From Gammaproteobacteria bacterium (GTDB lineage Bacteria > Pseudomonadota > Gammaproteobacteria > Granulosicoccales > Granulosicoccaceae), in NCBI GenBank assembly GCA_019634245.1, contig JAHQVR010000172.1, positions 1 through 8,666 of the forward strand: a stretch of DNA of 8,666 bases, written 5' to 3'. Positions 1 through 7,288 of this stretch are shown one piece after another. Every line of letters starts with the position of its first letter. Position 1 is the first letter of the stretch. The notes under the pieces were generated by a model. The model did no database searches. It was not told where the DNA came from and saw only the letters and a program-made list of their open reading frames with translations. The position numbers and the translations under genes are program-made.

Positions 1-768
1 CACCAGATTAGGATTGATCGCATCCTTCAACAAAACAGCCATCGGCCCTGGGGCCATGATCGCATCTGCAGTAATCGGCTTTCGCTCACGTGTATACGCA
101 ATGACGATGCGGCTGAGACGTTCAGTGAGATCATCGATATCTCTGGCTAAACAGAAAATCGCCATGACCTCTGAAGCGACGGTTATGTCGAATCCGTCCA
201 TGCGAGGGTAACCGTTACCAGGTCCGCCTAGTGAACTCGTGATCTGGCGTAACGATCGGTCATTCATATCAACCACGCGACGCCAGGCAACACGACGGGA
301 ATCAATACCGGCGGCGTTACCCCAATAGATGTGATTGTCAATCAAGGCTGAGAGCAGACTGTGCGCAGATGTGATGGCGTGAAAGTCCCCAGTGAAATGA
401 AGGTTGATGTCTTCCATCGGGATGACTTGTGCATAACCACCACCGGCCGCACCTCCCTTCATGCCAAAGCACGGACCAAGACTCGGTTCACGCAGGCAAA
501 CAATAGCTTTTTTACCAATTCGATTCAGACCATCGTTCAACCCAACGGATGTTGTGGTTTTACCTTCGCCGGCAGGTGTTGGAGTAATCGCCGTTACCAG
601 TATCAGTTTACCATCGGGTTTATCCTTGAGCGTCTTGATATAATTCAGATCAACCTTCGCCTTGGTGTGACCGTAAGGCATAAGGGCATCGTTCGGAATA
701 CCTAACTTGGCGGCGATGTCACCAATCGGTTTGATCTCAGCCGCCTGGGCAATATCTATGTCATTCAT
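1..768 (-). CDS. fhs: Formate--tetrahydrofolate ligase, N-terminal 256 residues (3' part beyond left edge)
   Basis: Formate-THF ligase (10-formyl-THF synthetase) catalyses formate + ATP + THF to 10-formyl-THF + ADP + Pi in the cytoplasm. I translated this frame by hand; it is open from the ATG at 768 to base 1. The N-terminus ([19 protein letters not shown]) is followed by the family P-loop [12 protein letters not shown] at residues 62-73, then [10 protein letters not shown] at 93-102, the glycine-rich [13 protein letters not shown] at 103-115, and [14 protein letters not shown] at 118-131, all hallmarks of this family. Family members are about 550-560 residues, so somewhat less than half is present and the break is only the window edge. 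The start is supported by AGGA at 775-778, six bases before the ATG. It is the last visible gene of the operon, 68 nt after the formyltransferase. By context it captures formate released by Frc; the enzyme is reversible, so it could also make ATP from 10-formyl-THF. Confidence 0.97.
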   Translation of the reverse strand, partial: MNDIDIAQAAEIKPIGDIAAKLGIPNDALMPYGHTKAKVDLNYIKTLKDKPDGKLILVTAITPTPAGEGKTTTSVGLNDGLNRIGKKAIVCLREPSLGPCFGMKGGAAGGGYAQVIPMEDINLHFTGDFHAITSAHSLLSALIDNHIYWGNAAGIDSRRVAWRRVVDMNDRSLRQITSSLGGPGNGYPRMDGFDITVASEVMAIFCLARDIDDLTERLSRIVIAYTRERKPITADAIMAPGPMAVLLKDAINPNLV

Positions 769-836
769 GGTACTTCCTCACATGTGTGTTCGTTGTGTGT
801 TTTTGGGTTTTAAACGTGGGCCGTTATTTTTTGCAT

Positions 837-1745
837 TCAGCCCAGACTTTCACCGACCGATAACCCTGTACGGTTGATGTAGTCGCTGGCAGCGACCTTG
901 CCTGCCTCTGCTCGAACGCGCTGTACACGCAATCCGCCGTCGCCAGTGGCGACAACAAAACCATCTGCATCAACTTTGGTGACTTCACCCGGTGCTCCGG
1001 ATACCTCCTCCAGGCGGCTATCAAATAATTTCAACTCCGCACCCTTGTGTGTCGTCCAGGCGCCAGGTTGCGGATTGGCTGCGCGGATCTGGTTGTAAAT
1101 TTCGGTGGCAGGTTTTGACCAGTCAATCTCGGCCTGCGCTTTGCCAAACCAGGATTCGTAACTGCCTTCATCCAGATTTTGCTCAATACGCGGCGCCTTG
1201 CCCTCACGTACCAGTTGCAAGGATTCGATCATGGCGTCTACACCCATCGGGAACAGCTTGTTGAAGTACACGTCACCCAGGGTTTCATCCGGGCCGATAT
1301 CGCAGGTTTTCTGCAGCAGGATGGGGCCTTCGTCCAACCCCTCATTCGGCCAGAAGATCGTCAAGCCGCTGGACTTAGCACCCATTGCAATCGGCCAGTT
1401 AATCGATGACGGGCCACGATGCATCGGCAACAGGGATGGGTGGTACTGAAATGAGCCATGCGTCGGGGCATCCAACACAGGCTGCGGCACAAACAAAAGT
1501 ACATACGCCATAATGCATACGTCTGCATTAAACGATTCCATCAACGCCAGAGCTTCATCATTTTTCCAGGACGCCGGTTGATGCACAGGCAGGTTGTGCT
1601 CCAGTGCTAATTCCTTGAGCGGATCAACGGGTCTGCCCTCTTTATCCGGCGCGGTGCAGACCGCCACAACGTCTTCATTCAAACTCAGTAATCGTTCCAG
1701 TACAGCTTTGCCAAACGCTTGCTGCCCGTGTACTACTATTCTCAT
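837..1745 (-). CDS. Stand-alone formyltransferase / 10-formyl-THF hydrolase-like protein (FDH N-terminal module type)
   Basis: A 302-residue protein of the formyltransferase superfamily (Fmt, GART, PurU, ArnA, 10-formyl-THF dehydrogenase). Residues 1-200 form the Rossmann-like catalytic domain: MRIVVHGQQAFG at the start, the signature HPSLLPMHRGPSSINW at 102-117 and IFWPNEGLDEGPILLQK at 130-146. H102 and D138 match the catalytic His and Asp of the family; the Asn two before the His in Fmt and GART is Gln here (Q100). Residues about 205-302 would be the C-terminal OB-like domain (INW/IDWS..A.EIYNQIRA..PGAW pattern). From memory, similarity is closest to the N-terminal hydrolase module of vertebrate ALDH1L1 (HPSLLPxHRG, GLDxGxxLLQK), but the carrier-protein and aldehyde dehydrogenase domains are absent, and so is the ACT domain of PurU. 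A TTG 27 bases upstream is in frame, but AGGAG at 1752-1756 supports ATG 1745. Lying between frc and fhs, it probably handles 10-formyl-THF or formyl-CoA; the true acceptor is unknown. Confidence 0.82.
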   Translation of the reverse strand: MRIVVHGQQAFGKAVLERLLSLNEDVVAVCTAPDKEGRPVDPLKELALEHNLPVHQPASWKNDEALALMESFNADVCIMAYVLLFVPQPVLDAPTHGSFQYHPSLLPMHRGPSSINWPIAMGAKSSGLTIFWPNEGLDEGPILLQKTCDIGPDETLGDVYFNKLFPMGVDAMIESLQLVREGKAPRIEQNLDEGSYESWFGKAQAEIDWSKPATEIYNQIRAANPQPGAWTTHKGAELKLFDSRLEEVSGAPGEVTKVDADGFVVATGDGGLRVQRVRAEAGKVAASDYINRTGLSVGESLG

Positions 1746-1751
1746 GTCACG

Positions 1752-1756
1752 CTCCT
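1752..1756 (-). promoter_or_regulatory. Ribosome binding site deciding the formyltransferase start
   Basis: AGGAG on the minus strand, six bases before the ATG at 1743-1745. It lies inside the longer frame that begins at the TTG of 1770-1772 and has no comparable site at the right spacing for that TTG. Starting at 1745 also puts the Rossmann beta strand (MRIVVHG) right at the N-terminus, as in the family. Confidence 0.8.
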
Positions 1757-1781
1757 GACGATGGCTCGTCAAATGATTAAT

Positions 1782-3029
1782 TTAAATTACCTTGGCGTCT
1801 CGCAACGCAGTCACCTCGTCCGCGCTGTACCCTAATACCGAGGTAAGAATTTCGTCCGAGTGTTCGCCTAACAACGGTGAGCGTGTAACGGTTACCGGCG
1901 AGTCAGATAACTTCACCGGGCATCCAACGCTCAAGTACTTACCGCGCTCGGGATGATCAACTTCAACGATGGTCCCCGACTCGCGCAGCGATGGTTCTTC
2001 GGCAAGCTCTTTCATGGACAGAATCGGACCCACTGGAATATTCAGTGGATTGCAGATATCCATGACTTCGTATTTGGTTTTGGTTTGCGTCCACTGCTCA
2101 ACGGCGTCGAACACTTCGTTTAAGCGTGATAACCGAGCTGCTGGTGTTTTGTAATCGGGATCTTCTTTCCACTCGGGTCGGCCGATCACATCACAAACAT
2201 TGCCCCAGACAGCAGCCTGTGTGATGAAATAGGTGTATGCGTTGGGATCATTCTCCCAGCCCTTGCATTTAAGAATACGCCCTGGCTGCCCACCACCAGA
2301 ATCATTACCGGCTCGCGGCGTGGCATCGGTAAACGGAACCCCCTCGCCAAACTGTGAGTATTCTTTCAAAGGCCCGGCATCGAGACGCTGCTGGTCACGT
2401 AACTTGACGCGGCAAAGGTTCAGTACACCATCCTGCATAGGTGCCAGGACTTTTTGTCCGCGTCCGGATGTCTCACGTTGAAAGAGCGCAGTCACAATGC
2501 CCAGGGCCAGATGTAGACCCGTTCCAGAATCACCTATCTGTGAGCCGGTCACCAGTGGTGGACCATCTCGGAAACCCGTGGTGGACGCAGAACCACCTGC
2601 ACACTGCGCGACGTTTTCATAGACCTTGCAATCCGCATACGGCCCTGGCCCGAAGCCCTTAACCGACGCCATGATCATTTTCGGATTGAGTTCCTGGATA
2701 CGTTCCCAGGTAAAACCCATACGATCGAGCGCGCCAGGTGCAAAGTTCTCTACCAATACATCGCACTCTTTAACAAGACGCTCCAGAACAGCCTTACCGT
2801 CTGGCTCTTTGGTGTTCAAGGTCATAGAGCGCTTGTTGTGATTAAGCATCGTGAAGTACAGTGAATCGGCATTTTCTACATCCACGAGTTGTTTTCGGGT
2901 GGCATCACCCACGCCTGGACGCTCGACCTTTATAACGTCGGCCCCGAACCAGGCCAGAAGTTGTGTACAAGTGGGCCCCGACTGAACATGTGTGAAATCA
3001 AGTATTTTTATCCCTTCAAGCGCTTTCAT
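1782..3029 (-). CDS. frc: Formyl-CoA:oxalate CoA-transferase (class III CoA-transferase)
   Basis: Cytoplasmic enzyme that transfers CoA from formyl-CoA to oxalate, giving oxalyl-CoA and formate. The 415-residue length is close to E. coli YfdW (416) and a little under Oxalobacter Frc (428). It follows the Frc sequence closely: [14 protein letters not shown] at 10-23, VIKVERPG at 32-39, [13 protein letters not shown] at 56-68, [17 protein letters not shown] at 93-109, [12 protein letters not shown] at 135-146, GDSGTG at 166-171 with D167 as the catalytic aspartate that forms the aspartyl-CoA anhydride, and [10 protein letters not shown] near the C-terminus. H14, Q17, R37 and R103 match family active-site positions. 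Two differences from Oxalobacter Frc are visible: Q47 stands where that enzyme has Trp48, and the tetraglycine loop is SGGG at 244-247 instead of GGGG. The gene lies 62 nt after oxc and 36 nt before the formyltransferase start, so it is co-transcribed. Class III CoA-transferases can differ in acceptor acid, but the neighbouring oxc makes oxalate much the most likely. Confidence 0.95.
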   Translation of the reverse strand: MKALEGIKILDFTHVQSGPTCTQLLAWFGADVIKVERPGVGDATRKQLVDVENADSLYFTMLNHNKRSMTLNTKEPDGKAVLERLVKECDVLVENFAPGALDRMGFTWERIQELNPKMIMASVKGFGPGPYADCKVYENVAQCAGGSASTTGFRDGPPLVTGSQIGDSGTGLHLALGIVTALFQRETSGRGQKVLAPMQDGVLNLCRVKLRDQQRLDAGPLKEYSQFGEGVPFTDATPRAGNDSGGGQPGRILKCKGWENDPNAYTYFITQAAVWGNVCDVIGRPEWKEDPDYKTPAARLSRLNEVFDAVEQWTQTKTKYEVMDICNPLNIPVGPILSMKELAEEPSLRESGTIVEVDHPERGKYLSVGCPVKLSDSPVTVTRSPLLGEHSDEILTSVLGYSADEVTALRDAKVI

Positions 3030-3052
3030 AGAATTAAACCTTGCGTGTCATC
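3030..3052 (-). repeat. Leader repeat copy 1, before frc
   Basis: Immediately 5' of the frc ATG the minus strand reads GATGACACG, then CAAGGTT, then TAATTCT. The leader of oxc holds nearly the same block at 4852-4876 (GATGACACG, GTACGGTTC, TAATTCT). The likely frc Shine-Dalgarno, AAGG, lies inside the repeat. The copies differ by a few substitutions and a two-base length difference. Confidence 0.5.
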
Positions 3053-3091
3053 TAATTGATTACCGACGTTTTTCTTACCGCCATACACTGT

Positions 3092-4837
3092 TTATTTTTT
3101 TACCGAACTTTGTGGATTGAGATTTCCGATACGTCCACTCTCGGTGCCCGATTGCTCATCGATAATGGCGTTAATCAACGTTGGTCGACCTGAATCAAGC
3201 GCTTTGTTGACAGCTTTGACCAGTGCATCACGATCTGTAACGTAGGCACCTTCACCACCGAATGCCTCCATCATTTTTTCGTAACGGGAGTCTTTCACGA
3301 AGACCGTTGGCGCAACATCAGAGTGACCCGTCGGGTTGACATCAGTGCCCCTGTAGATGCCGTTGTTGTTGAAGACAACCACGCACACTGGCAGCTCATA
3401 GCGACAGATAGTTTCGACTTCCATACCAGAAAAACCAAAAGCACTATCACCTTCAACTGCCAGCACCGGGAGGCCCGTTTCGATGGCTGCTGCGACCGCA
3501 GCGCCCATGCCGATGCCCATTATTCCCCACGTGCCAACATCCAGGCGTTTACGAGGTTGATACATATCGATAATGCTGCGAGCGAAGTCGAGTGTATTAG
3601 CCCCTTCGTTGACCAGCATCGTCTCCGGGCGCTCCTTGATAACGCCGCGCAGCGCTCCAAGCGCGCCATGAAAATCCATTGGTGAGGCAGAGCTTTCAAG
3701 TTTCGGCGCCATGCGCGCGAGATTGGAATCGCGTTTGTCATTGAGAGCGCTGATCCAGGCCGAAGGTGGTGCCTGCCAGTTTTTGCCCATCCCCTCCAGT
3801 AACGCCCCTACACACGAGCCAATATCACCGACTAGCGGCGCAGCGATCTCAACGTTACTGTCCATCTCGCGCGGTTCGATATCGATTTGTATAAACTGCT
3901 TGGAGCCCGCTTCTCCCCAACTTTTACCTTTACCGTGTGACAGTAACCAGTTCAGACGTGCGCCCACCAATATGACTACATCGGACTCTTTTAATGCCAG
4001 TGAACGAGCCGCACCCGCAGATTGTGGATGCGTATCGGGTAACAGTCCCTTCGCCATGCTCATTGGCAGATAAGGGATCCCACTCGTCTCGACAAGCGCA
4101 CGAATCTGGTCATCAACCTGTGCATAGGCAGCACCTTTACCCAGAATAATCAGGGGTCGTTTCGCTGATTTGAGAACATCAAGCGCTCGCGCAACCGCAG
4201 CCGGTGCGGGAATCTGCTGAGGGGCTGGGTCAATCACCTTTACTAGTGAACGTTCGCCTTCAGCAGCGTCCATTACCTGACCGAATAGCTGCGCTGGCAC
4301 ATCGAGATACACACCACCGGGGCGACCCGATACTGCCGCGCGGTATGCGCGCGCTACAGCAATACCAATATCTTCGGCATGCAACACACGAAACGCGGCT
4401 TTACACAATGGTTTGGCTATTGCCAGCTGATCCATTTCTTCATAGTCGCCCTGTTGTAAATCGACAATTTCACGCTCTGAAGAACCACTAATCAGAATCA
4501 TTGGAAAACAGTTAGTGGTCGCGTTGGCTAGTGCTGTGAGTCCATTTAAAAAACCCGGTGCCGAGACGGTTAAACATAGCCCTGGCTTTTGTGTCAGGTA
4601 GCCAGCGATAGCGGCAGCGTTGCCTGCGTGCTGTTCATGTCGAAACGAAATGACGCGCATACCGTTAGCCTGTGCCAGACGACCAAAATCAGTAATTGGA
4701 ATACCCGGTACGCCGTAGATGGTATTAAGACCGTTAAGCTTGAGTGCGTCGATGAGTAGATGAAAACCATCAGTTTGTTCGCTGGTTGAAGCCGCCTGTG
4801 CGGAAGCGACTTGATCGATTTCGATTGTTGCTGACAT
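3092..4837 (-). CDS. oxc: Oxalyl-CoA decarboxylase (thiamine diphosphate-dependent)
   Basis: Decarboxylates oxalyl-CoA to formyl-CoA + CO2 in the cytoplasm with thiamine diphosphate and Mg2+. The 581 residues have the usual three-domain layout: PYR domain about 22-185, central domain about 210-355, PP domain about 380-565. E68 in SFRHEQHAG is the glutamate that activates the cofactor. [10 protein letters not shown] (90-99), [20 protein letters not shown] (110-129, followed by GDYEEMDQ) and [10 protein letters not shown] (231-240) are near-identical to Oxalobacter Oxc, including the block tied to ADP and CoA binding. The ThDP motif runs from GDS at 463-465 to NN at 490-491. Y495 (NNNGIYRG) and the C-terminal ESGRIGNLN with S567 match the Tyr and Ser that close over the oxalyl-CoA thioester in characterised Oxc. 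Acetolactate synthase is excluded by these residues. The N-terminus is about 12 residues longer than the Oxalobacter protein. The start is the ATG 72 nt after the tctA stop, with a weak AGG seven bases upstream. Confidence 0.97.
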   Translation of the reverse strand: MSATIEIDQVASAQAASTSEQTDGFHLLIDALKLNGLNTIYGVPGIPITDFGRLAQANGMRVISFRHEQHAGNAAAIAGYLTQKPGLCLTVSAPGFLNGLTALANATTNCFPMILISGSSEREIVDLQQGDYEEMDQLAIAKPLCKAAFRVLHAEDIGIAVARAYRAAVSGRPGGVYLDVPAQLFGQVMDAAEGERSLVKVIDPAPQQIPAPAAVARALDVLKSAKRPLIILGKGAAYAQVDDQIRALVETSGIPYLPMSMAKGLLPDTHPQSAGAARSLALKESDVVILVGARLNWLLSHGKGKSWGEAGSKQFIQIDIEPREMDSNVEIAAPLVGDIGSCVGALLEGMGKNWQAPPSAWISALNDKRDSNLARMAPKLESSASPMDFHGALGALRGVIKERPETMLVNEGANTLDFARSIIDMYQPRKRLDVGTWGIMGIGMGAAVAAAIETGLPVLAVEGDSAFGFSGMEVETICRYELPVCVVVFNNNGIYRGTDVNPTGHSDVAPTVFVKDSRYEKMMEAFGGEGAYVTDRDALVKAVNKALDSGRPTLINAIIDEQSGTESGRIGNLNPQSSVKK

Positions 4838-4851
4838 GAGAGTACCTATTG

Positions 4852-4876
4852 AGAATTAGAACCGTACCGTGTCATC
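4852..4876 (-). repeat. Leader repeat copy 2, before oxc
   Basis: Related to the block before frc: GATGACACG and TAATTCT are shared exactly, with a variable middle. Here the AAGGTT that serves as Shine-Dalgarno in the frc leader is altered to ACGGTT, and the oxc ATG lies 14 bases further downstream with its own weak AGG. The 5-bp inverted repeat TACCG/CGGTA at 4864-4879 overlaps it. Confidence 0.45.
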
Positions 4877-4909
4877 GGTATAGTTGGGTTAAAATTGTGC
4901 ATTTACTTA

Positions 4910-6424
4910 TCAAGTAGCCTGCGCTGCCGACTTCTTACGCCGCCATTTATTCCACACCGGGTACGAAACCAGTACCACTGCTATCAAAATACAGATGCCA
5001 CTTATTGGTCGTGTGACGAAAACCGAAAACTCACCCTGAGACGCCAACAGCGATTGCCGCAGTGAGCGTTCTGCCAGCGGTCCGAGCACGATAGCAAGTA
5101 CTGCGGGCGCTACCGGATAATTCAGTTTTCGGAGCAGATAACCGACGATACCGAAGAGAAACATCAGCCAGACGTCATGCATGGTCTGTGTAGGTGCGTA
5201 ACCACCCACAATGCATAAAATGTAAATTATCGGTGCCAGTACGGTGAAGGGCATGGTCAACACCTTCACAAACAACGGGATAAACGCGAGATTGATTATC
5301 AGCGTGGCGAGATTGGCAATGTAGAGCGAACCAATCAGACCCCAAACGAAATCCGGGTGCTCTGTAAAAAGCAATGGACCCGGTCGCAATCCCCAGATAA
5401 TCATGCCCCCTAGCAGTATCGCGGTGGTGGGAGATCCCGGTATGCCGAGGGTGATCATGGGGAGCATCGAGCCAGTAGACGCCGCGTTGTTTGCTGCTTC
5501 AGGTGCTGCGACTCCGGACACATTACCCTTGCCGAAACTGTCTGGATCATTGGAGAAGGTCTTTGCAAGACCATAGGACATCAGTGAAGCTGGCGTCGCT
5601 CCAGCTGCTGGCAACGTGCCGACAAAGTACCCCAGTACCGAACCCAAGGTCGTTGTCTTGATGTAGTGACGGGCGTCCTTGATATTGTCAACGAGCGTCG
5701 CAAAAGACATCTTCACCCGGTGCACTGTAATCTTGCCCTGCGAAGATTCGAGTGTCCAAAGCATCTCACCAATTCCATAGATGCCAATCGCCAGGACGAG
5801 AAAATTTATACCGTGTAAAAAACCGGAGATATCCCCAAAAATCAATCGTGGCTTGCCGGATATTATGTCCAGACCGATTGTTGCCAACACCAGGCCTATG
5901 AGAATGGAAAATATTGTCTTCGGAATGTCGTCACCGCCGAGCCCGATAAACGTGGCGAAGGCAAGCAGCATCAACGCAAATTCCTCAGGCGGGCCAAACT
6001 TCAACGCAAACGACGCAAGCGGCGGTGCGAAAAGAGTGAACAGAATAACTGAGATGGTGCCACCGATGAATGACGCTATTGCCGCTGCAGTCAAAGCCTT
6101 ATCAGCCTTGCCGGCCTGCGCTAGTGGCCGCCCATCGAAGACCGTAGCCACCGCAGTCGAAGCGCCAGGTATACCGAGCGTTATCGAGCTAATGGCACCA
6201 CCGTACATTGCACCATAATAAATTGCGGCAAGAAATATGATCGCGGCAGTCGGTGGCACCAGGAATGTAATCGGCAACAGAATGGCAACACCATTCACTG
6301 AGCCGAGACCTGGCATTGCGCCAACCAACAACCCCACTGTACAGCCAATAATGATCATGGTCAGATTCAGCGGCTGTAGAGCTTCTAAAAGACCGGCTCC
6401 TAAGAGCGTTAGTATGCTATCCAT
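4910..6424 (-). CDS. tctA: Tripartite tricarboxylate transporter, large membrane subunit TctA
   Basis: Large integral membrane subunit of a TTT-family secondary transporter, which imports carboxylates delivered by the periplasmic TctC protein using an ion gradient. At 504 residues it has the normal family length. Hydrophobic segments occur along the whole chain, about 10-12 in all. The conserved N-terminal motif GAMPGLGSVNGVAILLPITF is at 35-54, followed by AAIYYGAMYGGAISSITLGIPG at 66-87 (ITLGIPGASTAVATVFDG). The second-half motif GTLPAAGATPASLMSYG at 269-285 is the pseudo-repeat of the first and leads into GVAAPEAANNAASTG (304-318), LGIPGSPTTAILLGG (326-340) and GLRPGPLLF (345-353). The C-terminus is basic (WRRKK) and cytoplasmic by the positive-inside rule. 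It starts 55 nt after tctB with AAGG upstream. The substrate is inferred from the neighbouring oxc and frc to be oxalate or a similar small dicarboxylate; the TctA sequence itself does not show this. Confidence 0.95.
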   Translation of the reverse strand: MDSILTLLGAGLLEALQPLNLTMIIIGCTVGLLVGAMPGLGSVNGVAILLPITFLVPPTAAIIFLAAIYYGAMYGGAISSITLGIPGASTAVATVFDGRPLAQAGKADKALTAAAIASFIGGTISVILFTLFAPPLASFALKFGPPEEFALMLLAFATFIGLGGDDIPKTIFSILIGLVLATIGLDIISGKPRLIFGDISGFLHGINFLVLAIGIYGIGEMLWTLESSQGKITVHRVKMSFATLVDNIKDARHYIKTTTLGSVLGYFVGTLPAAGATPASLMSYGLAKTFSNDPDSFGKGNVSGVAAPEAANNAASTGSMLPMITLGIPGSPTTAILLGGMIIWGLRPGPLLFTEHPDFVWGLIGSLYIANLATLIINLAFIPLFVKVLTMPFTVLAPIIYILCIVGGYAPTQTMHDVWLMFLFGIVGYLLRKLNYPVAPAVLAIVLGPLAERSLRQSLLASQGEFSVFVTRPISGICILIAVVLVSYPVWNKWRRKKSAAQAT

Positions 6425-6479
6425 TGAGACAACCTTGTGTACGTTATATGTTCAGCAGAATAATGTGCGTATCAAACCA

Positions 6480-7151
6480 CTAGTCAGTGGCTGTTTCGGT
6501 AGCACCGCGTGAGGATGAATCAGTTGATGAAATTCGTCGTTTCGAAAAATATTCGCGAATCCAGTAAACAGCCACTGCAAGCACCCCGAAAATCGGCAAA
6601 CTAACTATTGGCGCTTTGAATGCTGCAAGCGCGCCAGCCGTATTTTGTGCGTACATCAAATCGAAGACCGGGTAAAACCACTCATCAGTGAATGCTTTCG
6701 GCAGCGGAATTTTCAAACCCCACTCAAACAACGAAAAGATAAATACCGGCAAACAAATAGTAAGTGACAGCACCAGTGCCCAGCTGTGCCCACCGATGAG
6801 CCGTAGATATATCAGCAGAAACAAAAACAACGCGATGTATATCCCCATGAACTGGGTAGTTATCAACAGAAACAGTATTGATGCAGCAGAGGTTCCCACA
6901 ACTTTGAGTGTCGAGCCTGATATGTAAAGCTCTGATGAATTTGACTCTGGAGTAATGCGTTTGAACCACCGGTAGATCGTAAGCAGGCAACTCAACAACA
7001 TGCCCGCTGATAACCAAAACGGCCAAAAGCCTGAACCCGGCCCTTTACGGTCGATCCAACCAATGTTCAACTCGGCACTTTTAACCATCAGCCCGATCGA
7101 ACATAGCGCTAAAGCGATGGCAACTACGATTTCTGCAGTGCGAACAGTCAT
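6480..7151 (-). CDS. tctB: Tripartite tricarboxylate transporter, small membrane subunit TctB
   Basis: Small membrane subunit that pairs with TctA. The characteristic motif RKGPGSGFWPFWLSAGM is at 35-51, between a first membrane segment (about 6-24) and a second (about 43-61). Further hydrophobic segments lie at about 82-99, 103-119 and 123-144, and the family-typical FEWGLKIPLPKA is at 142-153. The protein is 223 residues, longer than the usual 140-170: after this motif it carries a 70-residue tail with another hydrophobic segment (about 181-198) and a basic, then Ser/Thr-rich and acidic C-terminus. The ATG at 7151 has GGGAA seven bases upstream. It follows tctC after 137 nt that hold two stem-loops and precedes tctA by 55 nt. 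TctB proteins diverge fast, so the call rests on the PG.GF.P motif, topology and position between tctC and tctA. Confidence 0.92.
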   Translation of the reverse strand: MTVRTAEIVVAIALALCSIGLMVKSAELNIGWIDRKGPGSGFWPFWLSAGMLLSCLLTIYRWFKRITPESNSSELYISGSTLKVVGTSAASILFLLITTQFMGIYIALFLFLLIYLRLIGGHSWALVLSLTICLPVFIFSLFEWGLKIPLPKAFTDEWFYPVFDLMYAQNTAGALAAFKAPIVSLPIFGVLAVAVYWIREYFSKRRISSTDSSSRGATETATD

Positions 7152-7184
7152 TACGATTCCCGTTTTTCAGTGCACACAAACCCC

Positions 7185-7201
7185 TTCACCTCACGGGTGA
7201 A
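7185..7201 (-). promoter_or_regulatory. Small stem-loop in the tctB leader
   Basis: TTCACC and GGTGAA form a perfect 6-bp stem around a 5-nt loop, ending 33 bases before the tctB ATG. No U-run follows, so it is not an intrinsic terminator. It could affect mRNA stability or loading of ribosomes on tctB, but chance is not excluded. Confidence 0.35.
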
Positions 7202-7233
7202 CAATCGGTTTTCATTTGTGCAGTATTAAGACA

Positions 7234-7266
7234 GGGTGGACGACTCTATAGTTAAAGGGTCCACCC
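7234..7266 (-). promoter_or_regulatory. GC-rich stem-loop between tctC and tctB (mRNA stabiliser or partial terminator)
   Basis: GGGTGGAC at 7234-7241 and GTCCACCC at 7259-7266 form a perfect 8-bp stem with a 17-nt loop, 22 bases after the tctC stop codon. In the transcript it is followed by UGUCUUAA, a poor U-tract, so full termination is unlikely. Stem-loops after the first gene are a known way to keep binding-protein mRNA more abundant than that of the membrane subunits. A second self-complementary stretch, AGTGAT/ATCACT at 7280-7293, covers the tctC stop codon. Confidence 0.6.
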
Positions 7267-7288
7267 GTTTTAGGACTTCAGTGATGAA

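Noticed and set aside
769..836. Possible terminator or folate riboswitch between the formyltransferase and fhs
   Set aside because: No stable stem or U-run is seen in these 68 bases and no recognisable riboswitch core; it appears to be a plain leader rich in A and C on the coding strand.
837..1745. Methionyl-tRNA formyltransferase (fmt) or PurU as the identity of this gene
   Set aside because: HPSLLPMHRGPSSINW and GLDEGPILLQK match the 10-formyl-THF dehydrogenase N-terminal module better; the Fmt Asn two before the His is absent, there is no ACT domain as in PurU, and no def or purine genes are near.
1743..1772. Longer formyltransferase starting at an in-frame TTG at 1770-1772
   Set aside because: The added nine residues (MTSHRQERD) precede the conserved first beta strand, and AGGAG sits six bases before the internal ATG at 1745.
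3092..4837. Acetolactate synthase or another general ThDP enzyme
   Set aside because: The ADP/CoA-binding block, the active-site Tyr in NNNGIYRG and the ESGRIGNLN tail are specific to oxalyl-CoA decarboxylase, and frc is adjacent.
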